Source: JAAYZH01 sp964479695 (GTDB lineage: Bacteria > Bacillota > Clostridia > Saccharofermentanales > Fastidiosipilaceae). From it: a DNA stretch of 64,000 nucleotides. The DNA is taken from positions 1 through 64,000 of the forward strand of contig CAYZSO010000008.1 of the NCBI GenBank assembly GCA_964479695.1, given 5' to 3'. A program made the translations under genes and the position numbers. The notes under the pieces are model-generated. The model was given only the letters and a program-made list of their open reading frames with translations. It had not been told where the DNA came from and did not search any database. Shown here piece by piece: positions 1-8,639 of the stretch. Position 1 is the stretch's first letter, and each line of letters begins with the position of its first letter.

Positions 1-153
1 TACGAGGCACTCTACGGGTTTTTTCTTTGGTTTTACTGTAAAAGTCAGGATTATACCACGGTAGAGAGATTCTTACAAACACGTGGGTTACCCAATCCCA
101 CGCTCCCACGCAGTCCCTGGCATCCGAACCTCATCCGAAATATAGTGAGTATT

Positions 154-216
154 GGCTCGGAATTACGTGTCATCGGCTCCGAATTACGTGTCATTAGCTC
201 GGAATTACGTGCCGGC
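154..216. repeat. three 21-bp tandem repeats downstream of the amidohydrolase gene
   Basis: Three units with core GGAATTACGTGTCAT start at about 154, 175 and 196 with an exact 21-bp period. The third is slightly diverged. They lie a few bases beyond the stop codon of the leftward amidohydrolase gene. The rest of 1-220 shows no gene I can support. Confidence 0.85.
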
Positions 217-220
217 ACCC

Positions 221-1597
221 TTACCCCAAGTCAGCGACCGCTTCACGCGCTTCGAATATGACCCTTTCTTCGTCAAGGGTCACACTCTCGTAATTTTTCA
301 CAAGATGTTTTCCACCGACAAGCAGTGTCTCGACGCCCGCAGGTGAACCTGAATAAGACAAGAGAGCAATGGGGTCTACATGCTCACCATAAGGTTCATT
401 CCCCAAGTGATGAGGATTGTAGATCATGAAGTCAGCGGCTTCTCCGGCTGCCATATGACCTGCATCAGGGAAACCCATCGCATCATAGCCGCCCGCAGTC
501 GCCCAGTAGAGCCAGATGTCTGCCCTCCCCGCCATGGGGTCGGTGTGGGTGGCTTTGGCCAAAAAACCCGCCAAACGTAGCTCTCTGAACATATCGAGTG
601 TGTCGTTGCTTCCCGCTCCATCGGTGCCAAGGACAACGCGAAGACCCTTACTGCGCAGCTTCTCGGTATCGGCAATACCGGAGCCAAGCTTGCAGTTACT
701 GGCAGGATTGGTGACCAGTGAGACGTCGTAATTCTGCAAGATCCGGATATCCTCATCCGTCAAGTAAACATTGTGAGCAAGAATACTTCCCGGAAGGAGT
801 AAATTCCAGCGCTGCAATAGTTCAACCGGACTGGCATGGTACTTGGCGGCGAGTTCTGAAACTTCCGTCTTCGTTTCCGCGACATGCACTTGAACCGGCA
901 AGTGATTATCTCTGGCCACTTGACTCAGAACAGGATAAAGATCCTCTTGATACAAATAAGGCGAATGCACTTGGAGCGAAGGTCTGATATGCGAATGATT
1001 CCGCCAACGTTTGGCGAAATCCTCAACAGCTTCCATGTCTTGGGTGAACCGACCTTGCGAATCGGATGTTTTGCCATCAATCGTGAGGACGAGCCTGGTA
1101 CCGGCAGCAAGTGCTGCAGCTGAGGTACCTTCATCCAGGTAATACATGTCGGCCATGGCCGCTGTACCGCCTTTCATGAGCTCAAGAATTGATAAGGCAG
1201 CACCCCGCCTGACAGTCTCGGCTGTCATGTGCGCTTCTTTGGGGAAGACCCATTTGTAGAGCCAGTCCTGCAAATTGAGGTTCACCGGACTGCCACGGAA
1301 GAGGCTCATAGCAAGGTGCGTGTGACAATCGGCGAAGGGCGGCAAGATAATCCGCCCCTCTCCATTCGTCGTCACCCATTCATAATTTGTTTGGGTAAAA
1401 TCCCTCGTCTGAGAGAGTTCTTGCTGTAATTTGACGCGTGCGTCTGAGGCTTCTGCTTCATCATAAACGCCTCTGATGATTCCGTTTTCCAGCAATAGCG
1501 TGGCATGTTTATGCGTAACCATGAGGCCTTGCTGCCTGTCAGGTACAAGAATGGTAAAATCACGGTACTCTCGGACTTCTGTCTTAGTTCTTTCCAT
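221..1597 (-). CDS. amidohydrolase, MtaD/SAH deaminase-like
   Basis: A metal-dependent hydrolase of the TRZ/ATZ, MtaD and SsnA group, which deaminates purine-type substrates such as 5'-methylthioadenosine or S-adenosylhomocysteine in the cytoplasm. Counting from the chosen start, the ligands are visible: HxH in DCHTHL near residues 92-94, His in VHVAET near 238, His in LAHNVYL near 275 and Asp in GTDGAGSND near 326. The substrate cannot be fixed from motifs. The N-terminal sandwich part is longer than usual. The start is uncertain: an ATG at 1642 has no ribosome site and overlaps secA by 59 bases, while the ATG at 1597 overlaps by 14 bases and has a weak purine-rich site. Overlap with secA suggests co-transcription as the last gene of a yerC-secA operon. 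Confidence 0.8.
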   Translation of the reverse strand: MERTKTEVREYRDFTILVPDRQQGLMVTHKHATLLLENGIIRGVYDEAEASDARVKLQQELSQTRDFTQTNYEWVTTNGEGRIILPPFADCHTHLAMSLFRGSPVNLNLQDWLYKWVFPKEAHMTAETVRRGAALSILELMKGGTAAMADMYYLDEGTSAAALAAGTRLVLTIDGKTSDSQGRFTQDMEAVEDFAKRWRNHSHIRPSLQVHSPYLYQEDLYPVLSQVARDNHLPVQVHVAETKTEVSELAAKYHASPVELLQRWNLLLPGSILAHNVYLTDEDIRILQNYDVSLVTNPASNCKLGSGIADTEKLRSKGLRVVLGTDGAGSNDTLDMFRELRLAGFLAKATHTDPMAGRADIWLYWATAGGYDAMGFPDAGHMAAGEAADFMIYNPHHLGNEPYGEHVDPIALLSYSGSPAGVETLLVGGKHLVKNYESVTLDEERVIFEAREAVADLG

Positions 1598-4421
1598 GGC
1601 AGTTTTTATACTTCTTTCCACTGCCGCATGGGCAAGGGTCATTGCGGCCGACTTTATTCTTATCGCGAGCTACCGGTTCTAGCTTCTGTTGCTGATTCTG
1701 TGCCGGCTGTTGGGGTGGCATGGCAGAAGTCTGAGATTTACGTCTTACATTGGAGGCAAGTGGAGCCCCTGATCCTAATGGTTTTACTTCTTCCTTTTTC
1801 TCTTCAGTAGCGAGCGGAGCCGCAGCACGAGGCAGCGGTGCTTCACGAAGCTGTACCCGGAAAATATACTTCGCACAATCCTCTGCGATTGACCTGGTCA
1901 TTTCCTGGAACATTTCGAAACCTTCTTTGCGGTATTCAATGACCGGGTCATGCTGGGCAATTGAACGCATGCCAATCGCGTTCTTGAGGTTGTCCATGGC
2001 ATCAATGTGATCCATCCACTTGCTGTCGACCACACGAAGCATCACTTCACGCTCCGCACGGCGCATGATCTCAGGTCCACCCAATTCGGGTTCCCTTGCA
2101 TGGTATTTCGCAACTGCTTCGTCCTGCAGATCAACAATCAGCTCAGCCGCATCTTCACCCTTCTCAACTCTTTCATCCAAATGTTCAAGTGAAGGCAAGG
2201 GTCCGGTCACATCAGTCAAGCGAGCCTTAAGGCCTGCTGTATCCCAGTCCTGCGAGTTATCCCAGCCATGGCTAAAGTCGCGCACAATATCTTCGATCGT
2301 ACTGCGTATGTAGTTCTCAAATGTTTCCTGCAGGTCCATGCCATCCAGAACTTCGCGACGCTGTGCATAGATCACTTCACGCTGCTGGTTCATCACATCG
2401 TCGTACTCTAAGACGTTTTTACGGATGCCAAAGTTTCTGCCCTCGACTTTCTTCTGAGCGGATTCAATGGCGTTGGACAGCATCTTATGCTGAATTTCCA
2501 TATCCTCGTCGACACCCAGGGAGGCAAAGAGAGAGTTCATCCGTTCGCCGCCAAACTGCCTCATCAAGTCATCATCCAGCGAAAGGTAAAACTTACTTCG
2601 CCCGATATCTCCCTGACGACCGGAACGTCCGCGTAACTGGTTGTCAATACGGCGCGATTCATGGCGTTCTGTACCGATGATATAGAGGCCTCCCGCGTCG
2701 ACTACCTTCTTCTTCTCTTGGGCAGTCTCAACACTAAACGCTTTCTCCAGTTCCTGGAATTTTGCTCTCGCGTCCAGAATCACCTGATCATCGGTTTCGT
2801 TAAAGGCTGTTGATGCTTCAACAAGTTCTTCATCATAGCCTTGCTCACGCATGGCCTGCCTGGCCATATACTCCACGTTTCCGCCGAGAATAATATCCGT
2901 ACCACGACCAGCCATATTCGTCGCAATGGTCACGGCCCCATAACGTCCGGCCTGGGCAACAATTTCCGCTTCTCGCTGATGTTGCTTTGCGTTCAGCACA
3001 TTATGTTTGATACCGTTCTTACGGAATAGCTCACTGATTTTCTCCGATTTGTCTACCGATACGGTACCAATCAAAACAGGTTGGCCTTTCTCCTGGGCTG
3101 CCTTGACTTCATTCACGACAGCACGGAATTTACCGGGCTCACTCTTGTAAACGGCATCCGGTTCATCCACACGAATCATCGGCTTGTTGGTAGGAATTTC
3201 AATGACGTCCAGTTTATAAATCGAACGGAATTCTTCTTCTTCGGTCAGTGCCGTACCCGTCATACCGGAGAGCTTCTTATACATGCGGAAGTAGTTCTGG
3301 AAAGTGATCGTCGCCAGCGTCTTACTCTCGTGCTCGACTTTGACCCCTTCTTTGGCCTCGATTGCCTGATGTAAACCATCAGAGTAGCGGCGGCCCAGCA
3401 TCAAACGGCCGGTAAAGTCATCAACGATGATGACCTCGCCATCACGCACAATGTATGCCTCATCGCGATGCATCGTGCCGTGAGCCTTCAGCGCATTATT
3501 GATATAGTGCTGGAGTTCGAAGTTGCTTTCATCCGAAAGATTTTCTACTCGGAAGTATTTCTCAGCCCTGGCAATACCCTTCTGGGTTAAGACAGCCGTT
3601 TTCGCCTTCTCATCAACGATGTAATCGGCATCTTCGGAGAGGGTGTCGGTTTCTGTTTTGTCATCCATTTCAGCAATGACAAATGGCTTCAGTATCGTGA
3701 CAAAAGCATCGGCTCTGGCGTACATTTCGCTTGAGTCTTCGCCTTTGCCGGAGATAATCAGAGGTGTTCTGGCTTCGTCGATCAAAATCGAGTCAACCTC
3801 GTCGACGATGGCGTAGTTTAATGGTCTTTGAACCATCATTTCCTTGTAGATAACCATGTTGTCACGAAGGTAATCGAAGCCAAATTCATTATTTGTTCCG
3901 TATGTGATATCCGCTTCGTAGGCTGCCCTTCGCTCGTCTTTTTCCACATCGTGAATGATTAAGCCTACTGTGAGGCCCAGATAGCGGTATACCTTACCCA
4001 TCCATTCACTATCACGTTTCGCGAGATAATCGTTGACCGTAACGACATGGACACCCTGTCCACTCAAGGCATTCAGGTAGACAGGCAGAGTAGCCATAAG
4101 GGTTTTACCTTCACCTGTCTTCATCTCAGCGATACGCCCTTGATGGAGAACGATACCACCGATAACCTGAACCGGATAATGTTTCATCTCGAGGACACGC
4201 CAAGCCGCCTCACGCACGGTTGCAAACGCCTCCGGCAAGAGGTCATCCAGCGTTTCACCCTCTTGATAACGACGCTTGAACTCCGCGGTCTTGCCGCGTA
4301 ATTCACTATCGCTTAATTCTGTATATTCTGACTCCAGTGCCAAAACTTTATTTAATATCGGTTCAATGCGTTTAATTTCCCGATCACTGTAAGTACCGAA
4401 TATCTTGTCAAAAAGCCCCAT
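1584..4421 (-). CDS. secA: preprotein translocase subunit SecA
   Basis: ATPase motor that drives unfolded preproteins through SecYEG at the membrane. The 945 residues hold the N-terminal helix MGLFDKIFG, Walker A MKTGEGKT near residues 100-107, the DEVD box near 207 with the neighbouring DEARTPLIISG, the cross-linking and helicase-2 regions with AGRGTDI, and a charged linker that ends in the SEC-C zinc motif CPCGSGKKYKNCHG. This length and tail are normal for a full SecA that binds SecB or ribosomes. TAGGAG sits 9 bases before the ATG. It follows the YerC-type regulator by 28 bases, and its end overlaps the amidohydrolase gene, so the three genes probably form one leftward unit. Confidence 0.98.
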   Translation of the reverse strand: MGLFDKIFGTYSDREIKRIEPILNKVLALESEYTELSDSELRGKTAEFKRRYQEGETLDDLLPEAFATVREAAWRVLEMKHYPVQVIGGIVLHQGRIAEMKTGEGKTLMATLPVYLNALSGQGVHVVTVNDYLAKRDSEWMGKVYRYLGLTVGLIIHDVEKDERRAAYEADITYGTNNEFGFDYLRDNMVIYKEMMVQRPLNYAIVDEVDSILIDEARTPLIISGKGEDSSEMYARADAFVTILKPFVIAEMDDKTETDTLSEDADYIVDEKAKTAVLTQKGIARAEKYFRVENLSDESNFELQHYINNALKAHGTMHRDEAYIVRDGEVIIVDDFTGRLMLGRRYSDGLHQAIEAKEGVKVEHESKTLATITFQNYFRMYKKLSGMTGTALTEEEEFRSIYKLDVIEIPTNKPMIRVDEPDAVYKSEPGKFRAVVNEVKAAQEKGQPVLIGTVSVDKSEKISELFRKNGIKHNVLNAKQHQREAEIVAQAGRYGAVTIATNMAGRGTDIILGGNVEYMARQAMREQGYDEELVEASTAFNETDDQVILDARAKFQELEKAFSVETAQEKKKVVDAGGLYIIGTERHESRRIDNQLRGRSGRQGDIGRSKFYLSLDDDLMRQFGGERMNSLFASLGVDEDMEIQHKMLSNAIESAQKKVEGRNFGIRKNVLEYDDVMNQQREVIYAQRREVLDGMDLQETFENYIRSTIEDIVRDFSHGWDNSQDWDTAGLKARLTDVTGPLPSLEHLDERVEKGEDAAELIVDLQDEAVAKYHAREPELGGPEIMRRAEREVMLRVVDSKWMDHIDAMDNLKNAIGMRSIAQHDPVIEYRKEGFEMFQEMTRSIAEDCAKYIFRVQLREAPLPRAAAPLATEEKKEEVKPLGSGAPLASNVRRKSQTSAMPPQQPAQNQQQKLEPVARDKNKVGRNDPCPCGSGKKYKNCHGKN

Positions 4422-4449
4422 GCTTCTAAGCTCCTAATAATTGTGTAGT

Positions 4450-4875
4450 TTATTGATCATCTTCTGTGGATTGATCATCTTCTGCGGATTGGTCATCTTC
4501 TGTGGATTGATCATCTTCTGTGGATTGATCGCCCTCAGTGGGTTGATCATCCCCAGTGGGTTGATCATCTTCCAAGGAAGTTTGGTTCTGCTCAAGTCTC
4601 TCGAGAATTAGCGAATACCCTTCTTCACCGTACTCGAGGGCCCTGCTAACGCGGCTGATTGTCGCGGCGGACACTCCCGTAGTGTCGGTAATTTCCGTGT
4701 AAGTCCAATTCTCTTGCAGAAGCTTAGCCACGGTAAGCCGCTGTGACATAGACTTCATTTCAGACCTAGTGCATAGATCTGTCAGAAATGCCCGGCATTC
4801 CTCTTCTGTATCCAGTAATAGAAATGCTTGAAACAATTTATGCATGCTATCATCAGGGAATTTATCTCTGGTCAT
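4450..4875 (-). CDS. YerC/TrpR-like helix-turn-helix protein with acidic repeat tail
   Basis: A small DNA-binding protein of the YerC/YecD family, related in fold to TrpR. Residues 1-95 carry the family body, with MSQRLTVAKLL leading into the helix-turn-helix YTEITDTTGVSAATISRVSRAL. Family members are putative transcription regulators; the target is unknown. The last ~45 residues are not part of the family: they are an acidic six-residue repeat of the type DDQSTE, encoded by an 18-bp minisatellite that runs to the stop codon. The ATG at 4875 follows GGGTAGGAT closely. It is probably the first gene of the secA operon, behind an extended -10 promoter at about 4930. Confidence 0.85.
   Translation of the reverse strand: MTRDKFPDDSMHKLFQAFLLLDTEEECRAFLTDLCTRSEMKSMSQRLTVAKLLQENWTYTEITDTTGVSAATISRVSRALEYGEEGYSLILERLEQNQTSLEDDQPTGDDQPTEGDQSTEDDQSTEDDQSAEDDQSTEDDQ
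4452..4575. repeat. 18-bp in-frame minisatellite at the 3' end of the YerC-type gene
   Basis: About six copies of an 18-bp unit (plus-strand core GATTGATCATCTTCTGTG, with variants CCCAGTGG and TGCGG) encode an acidic DDQSTE-type tail. The repeat stops exactly at the stop codon. Because the period is a multiple of three, copy-number change would alter tail length without a frameshift. Confidence 0.9.
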
Positions 4876-4925
4876 ATCCTACCCGCATTGTGACTTCGCC
4901 CAAACCTTTTGTGAATCCGTTCCAT

Positions 4926-4934
4926 ATTATAGCA
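4926..4934 (-). promoter_or_regulatory. extended -10 promoter of the YerC-type/secA operon
   Basis: The minus strand reads TGCTATAAT, a perfect extended -10 (TG-n-TATAAT), about 50 bases upstream of the YerC-type start. No good -35 is seen at normal spacing, which fits an extended -10 promoter. Inference from consensus only. Confidence 0.55.
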
Positions 4935-4956
4935 CCACTAGGACTCCCGCAAGCGT

Positions 4957-6021
4957 TCAGTTCTCGTTAAGGTACTTTGAACTTTTTCCGCGCATAACCC
5001 ACTCCATCTGGATATTTTCTGATGCGAGCAAGATCTTTTCCCTCTCCAAGATTGACAGGAGTTCAAGCGGACTATTTTCCGGAATCACATAGCGAAGCAC
5101 TTTCCTTCCTATGTCTTCTTGTTTGATCGTAATCGCCTGACTTCCCCAAGCCTCTGTACCCTGATAAGCACTGAGCTTAGCAGCATGCTCATTGATTTGT
5201 TTACTGAGATTCTCATCGCTCTGGTAAGAAGGTGCTGTTAAATCAATGCTCTTAATACTGTATGCGGTCCCACCCTCAAATTTGGCAATAACCGGATAAT
5301 TCGAGGGCAGATTGCCACCTTCCGCTTCACGGAAATATTGTCCTCTCTTCAGCTGTTGTTCCGACCAGATGGAACTATCCTGACGTTCCTCCTCTTCCCG
5401 GATTTGCTGGTCGAAGAGAGGCCTTGACTGGTAGCCACCCCAATAGGGTAAGGGCAAACGGAAGCTTCTTTCTCTACTCTCAGGTGACAGCGGTACTTGG
5501 TAAGAATAAACATAAAATAAAGCATCTTTTCCAGGAAGGCGTTTGACAGAACCCGACGGGTTGCGAATGAGACTCTTCATTAGTTCTGACCCTCCGGTAT
5601 TTTGTTGAAACCAGTAGCGTTGTCTGGCTTCCAGACTCTCACTACTTACCAGATCCGTGAGATGCGAGATTCCCAATTCTTTTAAATCAAGGATGCTTGT
5701 ATTCTCTTGATATTCATCGTTCTGGTTCAGGGCTAGGGCCAGAGAGACTTCTTGTATAGAAGACCAGGCAGCTTCTTGCCAGATCATGTCCGCTCGGATA
5801 CTAAGGGAAAGAAGAAATAACAGAACAATGTAAATCAGTAACGGAGGCAAGACGACTGCGGCTTCCAACGACAGTGACCCCTCTTCGCTGATCCACTGGC
5901 GAGAAGGCATCTTCCTACTTGCAAGAGACTTCCACTGTTCGAACTCAGGCTTGTGTTCGACCTCAGCCTTGTGTTCGACCTCAGCCTTGTGTTCGAACTC
6001 AGCCAGGTGTAAGGACAGCAT
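4957..6021 (-). CDS. TadE-like surface-assembly protein with N-terminal repeats
   Basis: A single-pass membrane protein of the TadE/pseudopilin-like class. Residues 45-72 hold the typical GSLSLEAAVVLPPLLIYI type segment, where the acidic residue ahead of the hydrophobic helix matches the conserved Glu of prepilin-like proteins. The remaining ~280 residues are predicted outside the membrane and I recognise no enzyme motif. The first ~30 residues contain a six-residue repeat of the AEVEHK type, encoded by an 18-bp minisatellite just after the start. AAAGGAG lies 8 bases before the ATG at 6021. It overlaps the end of the next gene upstream by 23 bases, so the two are translationally coupled. It may help build or modify a Flp/Tad-like surface structure, but no tadA, tadB or tadC is near. 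Confidence 0.6.
   Translation of the reverse strand: MLSLHLAEFEHKAEVEHKAEVEHKPEFEQWKSLASRKMPSRQWISEEGSLSLEAAVVLPPLLIYIVLLFLLSLSIRADMIWQEAAWSSIQEVSLALALNQNDEYQENTSILDLKELGISHLTDLVSSESLEARQRYWFQQNTGGSELMKSLIRNPSGSVKRLPGKDALFYVYSYQVPLSPESRERSFRLPLPYWGGYQSRPLFDQQIREEEERQDSSIWSEQQLKRGQYFREAEGGNLPSNYPVIAKFEGGTAYSIKSIDLTAPSYQSDENLSKQINEHAAKLSAYQGTEAWGSQAITIKQEDIGRKVLRYVIPENSPLELLSILEREKILLASENIQMEWVMRGKSSKYLNEN
5938..6008. repeat. 18-bp minisatellite just inside the TadE-like gene start
   Basis: Four diverged copies of an 18-bp unit (plus-strand core TTGTGTTCGACCTCAGCC) code for the AEVEHK-type repeat immediately after the start codon. Confidence 0.85.
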
Positions 6022-7687
6022 AATGCATCTCCTTTCGGACTGATCTTGCTCCGCTTCCGCGAGAAAACAGGATATTTAGACGGATACCACAAGAGAGTTC
6101 AGTTTCTGCCACGTTCTCGATAATTTCGGCTGCCACTGTGGCTTGCTTCTCCAAGGGAACGAATAGACCCATAAGTCTCAGGTAGTCGATATAGAACATA
6201 TCGATTCTTTCGAGGCTGTTTCCTTTCAGAGGAAAAAGGGCAACACCTTTCCCCTGTTTCAACTGCTTCACGTCAGAAAACATCTGAATCGCTGCCTCAA
6301 TCAGAGCAAAGACACGTGCCACAACAAGCGGATCAATCACAACCGTACCCAGAGACAAGAGAGCTAGTGCGGAGGCTAAGGTAGTCCCCACCCCCTGATA
6401 GGTCGCCATTTTCTGGCCGTCGTTGAGAATCGCGGCAAACTGCAAGGCCAATCTTGTTGAGGCCAAAACCCCCGTAATGATCCCTGCGGTCACCCACTCA
6501 TTTCTCTGTGCAAGCAGAATGCTCTCCGCTTCATAGTGACTCGTAAAGTCCAAGTCTGACATCTTCTGTCCGGATAGAGTCAAGAACGATTTACCATTTT
6601 GAGATGCTGCGGCAGGTCCTCGGACCTCAGACGAGAACTGATTAATAACATATTCTTGGAAGAGCATTTTATCAACGATTCTAGGATAATCGAAGTTTAA
6701 GTAATCGATCCCTTCGCTCACCAATACGAGGAGCAGAGAAATGATCCCCTGCTCATTGTCTGCAGCCATTCCGGTGAGGAGAGGGACTTCGGATTCGTGA
6801 TCCAGGGCAAGAATTTCTGATAACTTCCCACGAAATAGGTCATTAACCCCTCTGGCGTCATCTTCTGCCTGTTCCACGGCCTCATCGCGAATCTCTTGAT
6901 CGTCGGTTCGTTTGGTCAGTCCAAGGGGAACATAGTTGATTCCGGTATTCTTCTTATCGGCAAGAGCCCTGTCCTTGAGAATCCCACTGCTGGTATTGAC
7001 GACAACCCCACTGCTGGTATTGACGACAACCCCACTGCCAGTCGGCTCAAGTGGACCGGGCAGCTCGGCCGGAATCTCCGGAAGTGAAAAATCCATTTCG
7101 CTAAATTCCGAAAGTAAGGGAACATTCGCGACAGCCGTTCCTGTTTCGCGAAACAACTCAATTCTGTCCCAAATCTCATCCAGTACCGCTACCGGCACAC
7201 GGGTGGAGGCAAAGGTCGAAATTTGTTGGAGTAAAAGATCCGGTTGCCGTAGTGGAGACAAGGGTTCCGCCTCATAGCTGCTCACAGCGGCTGTGGCTAG
7301 GAGTTCGCCCTGCCAAAACGCAGAATCAATAGTCGCCGGATCATAGCCCCAGAGTCCGTAGCGCTCCAAAATTTCGCGATCATAGCCCGAGAGGATCTGG
7401 CTACTCTGCAGGTCCAAATGTCGATCAAGAGATATCTCTTGATTGCGCCAGCTGATTCCCAACCAAGTAATCAACCCCGTTGACGTAATCGCCAGAATCA
7501 GACAAGCAGCCAGCAAACCGATGGAGGCCCTGAGCCCGTGCCGGCTTCGAGTGTGCCTACTACCGGTGTGCCTGCTTTTAGTAAGCCTACTACCGGCACA
7601 TTGGCTTCTAGCGTGCCAACCGCCGACGCGCTTACTTCCGGTATTGCGGTTTCCCGTGCGGATGTATGCGGAATCAAGAAGTTTCAT
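5999..7687 (-). CDS. DUF5702-like membrane-anchored protein
   Basis: A 562-residue protein with a basic, repeat-rich N-terminus (RHTGSRHTRSRHG-like) followed by one transmembrane segment near residues 52-76. The next part contains SGYDREILERYGLWGYD. That resembles the 'YDRELLERYGL' signature I associate with DUF5702 proteins, which are usually found beside TadE/TadG-like genes in Clostridia. No catalytic motif is visible, and function is unknown beyond a likely role in a Tad-like envelope system. A 24-bp unit is duplicated inside the gene (SGVVVNTS repeated). The start at 7687 has AGAGAGG upstream and overlaps the preceding stop as ATGA. It sits between two TadE-like genes in a compact three-gene operon. 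Confidence 0.55.
   Translation of the reverse strand: MKLLDSAYIRTGNRNTGSKRVGGWHARSQCAGSRLTKSRHTGSRHTRSRHGLRASIGLLAACLILAITSTGLITWLGISWRNQEISLDRHLDLQSSQILSGYDREILERYGLWGYDPATIDSAFWQGELLATAAVSSYEAEPLSPLRQPDLLLQQISTFASTRVPVAVLDEIWDRIELFRETGTAVANVPLLSEFSEMDFSLPEIPAELPGPLEPTGSGVVVNTSSGVVVNTSSGILKDRALADKKNTGINYVPLGLTKRTDDQEIRDEAVEQAEDDARGVNDLFRGKLSEILALDHESEVPLLTGMAADNEQGIISLLLVLVSEGIDYLNFDYPRIVDKMLFQEYVINQFSSEVRGPAAASQNGKSFLTLSGQKMSDLDFTSHYEAESILLAQRNEWVTAGIITGVLASTRLALQFAAILNDGQKMATYQGVGTTLASALALLSLGTVVIDPLVVARVFALIEAAIQMFSDVKQLKQGKGVALFPLKGNSLERIDMFYIDYLRLMGLFVPLEKQATVAAEIIENVAETELSCGIRLNILFSRGSGARSVRKEMHYAVLTPG
6983..7040. repeat. 24-bp in-frame duplication in the DUF5702-like gene
   Basis: Two identical 24-bp units start at 6983 and 7007 (CCCACTGCTGGTATTGACGA...), with part of a third. 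They encode a repeated SGVVVNTS octapeptide and preserve the frame. Confidence 0.9.
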
Positions 7688-7962
7688 GGTGAAAACCTCT
7701 CTTCCGCCAGATCTTTCAGCTGACCTGCAGCATCGGCAGCTTGTAAGATGAATTGAACCAGCCTGTCAGGAGAAGTCCTGACACCGGAGAGAAATTCCCC
7801 TTTTACCGGTTCATAGAGTGAGTTGTGTTCCCGGTGCACATAGGCCGCTTCCACAGCTGTTTGACTTCCCTTCTGGTATTCAAGCGGGAATTGCAGAACA
7901 GCGAAACAGAGCAAAGATAAGGTTACCGGGACAAGAATTGCAGCTTCCAGGGTATGAGACAT
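7684..7962 (-). CDS. small TadE/pseudopilin-like membrane protein
   Basis: A 92-residue protein that begins MSHTLEAAILVPVTLSLL, one hydrophobic helix directly behind an acidic residue, as in prepilin-like TadE proteins. The rest is a short soluble segment with no motif. The ATG at 7962 is chosen over an in-frame GTG at 7971 because AGGAGG is 8 bases ahead of it. Its stop overlaps the start of the DUF5702-like gene (ATGA). As first gene of the cluster it may be the small pseudopilin of a Tad-like apparatus whose ATPase and platform genes lie elsewhere. Confidence 0.6.
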   Translation of the reverse strand: MSHTLEAAILVPVTLSLLCFAVLQFPLEYQKGSQTAVEAAYVHREHNSLYEPVKGEFLSGVRTSPDRLVQFILQAADAAGQLKDLAEERFSP

Positions 7963-8054
7963 AATCGCCACCTCCTAAGACCTATTCTACGGAGGCGGAG
8001 AAATTTGGGGAGCCCAAAAAAACTAAGAAATTCCTAGAAAAACATCAAAAATAA

Positions 8055-8086
8055 GGGGCTCTGCACTCTCCCACTTAGGAGAGTGA
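8055..8086 (-). terminator. possible terminator after the Dabb gene
   Basis: At the stop codon of the Dabb gene the minus strand can form an 8-bp stem CACTCTCC / GGGAGAGTG around a short loop. A T-rich run (CTTATTTTTG) follows only about ten bases later, so it is a weak intrinsic terminator candidate. Confidence 0.4.
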
Positions 8087-8383
8087 GGTAGACTCGACAA
8101 CCTTTTTATCCGTGCAGATTTTGTTGGCCAAAGCCGCAAACTTCAAGTAGTTCGGATTGTTCTGGTATTGAATCAGATTCGACCGATCCTGATGCTTGCT
8201 GACAATCATGACATCGTAGTTCCCCGGAGTCTGCTGGTCATCAAGATAAAGATCCATGCCCAGGACACCCGGAACGGTCGTCGACAATTTCTTGAACTCG
8301 TCACGCAAAAGCGTGAGATTTTCTAATTTACCACGGCCATCGGCCTTCTCCGGTACTTTCGCAACTATCGTTTGAATAATCAT
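8075..8383 (-). CDS. Dabb (stress-responsive A/B barrel) family protein
   Basis: A 102-residue protein that fits the dimeric alpha-beta barrel Dabb family: a first strand MIIQTIVAKV, a helix with LRDEFKKLSTTVPGVLGMDLYLD, then YDVMIVSKHQDRSNLIQYQNNPNYLKFAAL, the usual pattern of strand, helix and the x-HP-x-H/Y-like segment. Members range from plant stress proteins to small enzymes, so no reaction can be assigned. The start has TGAGG 11 bases upstream. It stands alone between the TadE cluster and dtd and is probably its own transcription unit. The gene carries one copy of the iterated GGCCAAAGCC word (8126). Confidence 0.75.
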   Translation of the reverse strand: MIIQTIVAKVPEKADGRGKLENLTLLRDEFKKLSTTVPGVLGMDLYLDDQQTPGNYDVMIVSKHQDRSNLIQYQNNPNYLKFAALANKICTDKKVVESTSLS

Positions 8384-8559
8384 ATCTATAAATCCTCATA
8401 AGCGCGTGCGCGCAAGTAAATCGTGTTGTATACCTTAGTAGAAACGATTCCATTTTAGGCAATAATCAAGGTATCATTTCCGCCAATCAAGCCCCACTAT
8501 AGCAGACACCCAAATAAAATGCGTTACTTCTGAACAAAGGTCATGAAAAATTTACACGG

Positions 8560-8638
8560 ATCGGGACAGAATGTGAAACCGATCCTGTAAAAGAACCTTA
8601 AACAAAACCTGAGACAAAATGCGAAACCGAAATCCCGC
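8560..8638. repeat. diverged direct repeats downstream of dtd
   Basis: Two ~21-bp segments sharing ACA(A/G)AATG(T/C)GAAACCGA lie directly after the dtd stop, separated by about 30 bases. They resemble the other 3'-end repeats in this window but are more decayed. Confidence 0.5.
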
Positions 8639-8639
8639 C

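Noticed and set aside
152..346. A 64-codon plus-strand frame over the 21-bp repeat at the window start
   Set aside because: The heptapeptide pattern is only the tandem repeat translated; it overlaps the amidohydrolase gene and has no ribosome site.
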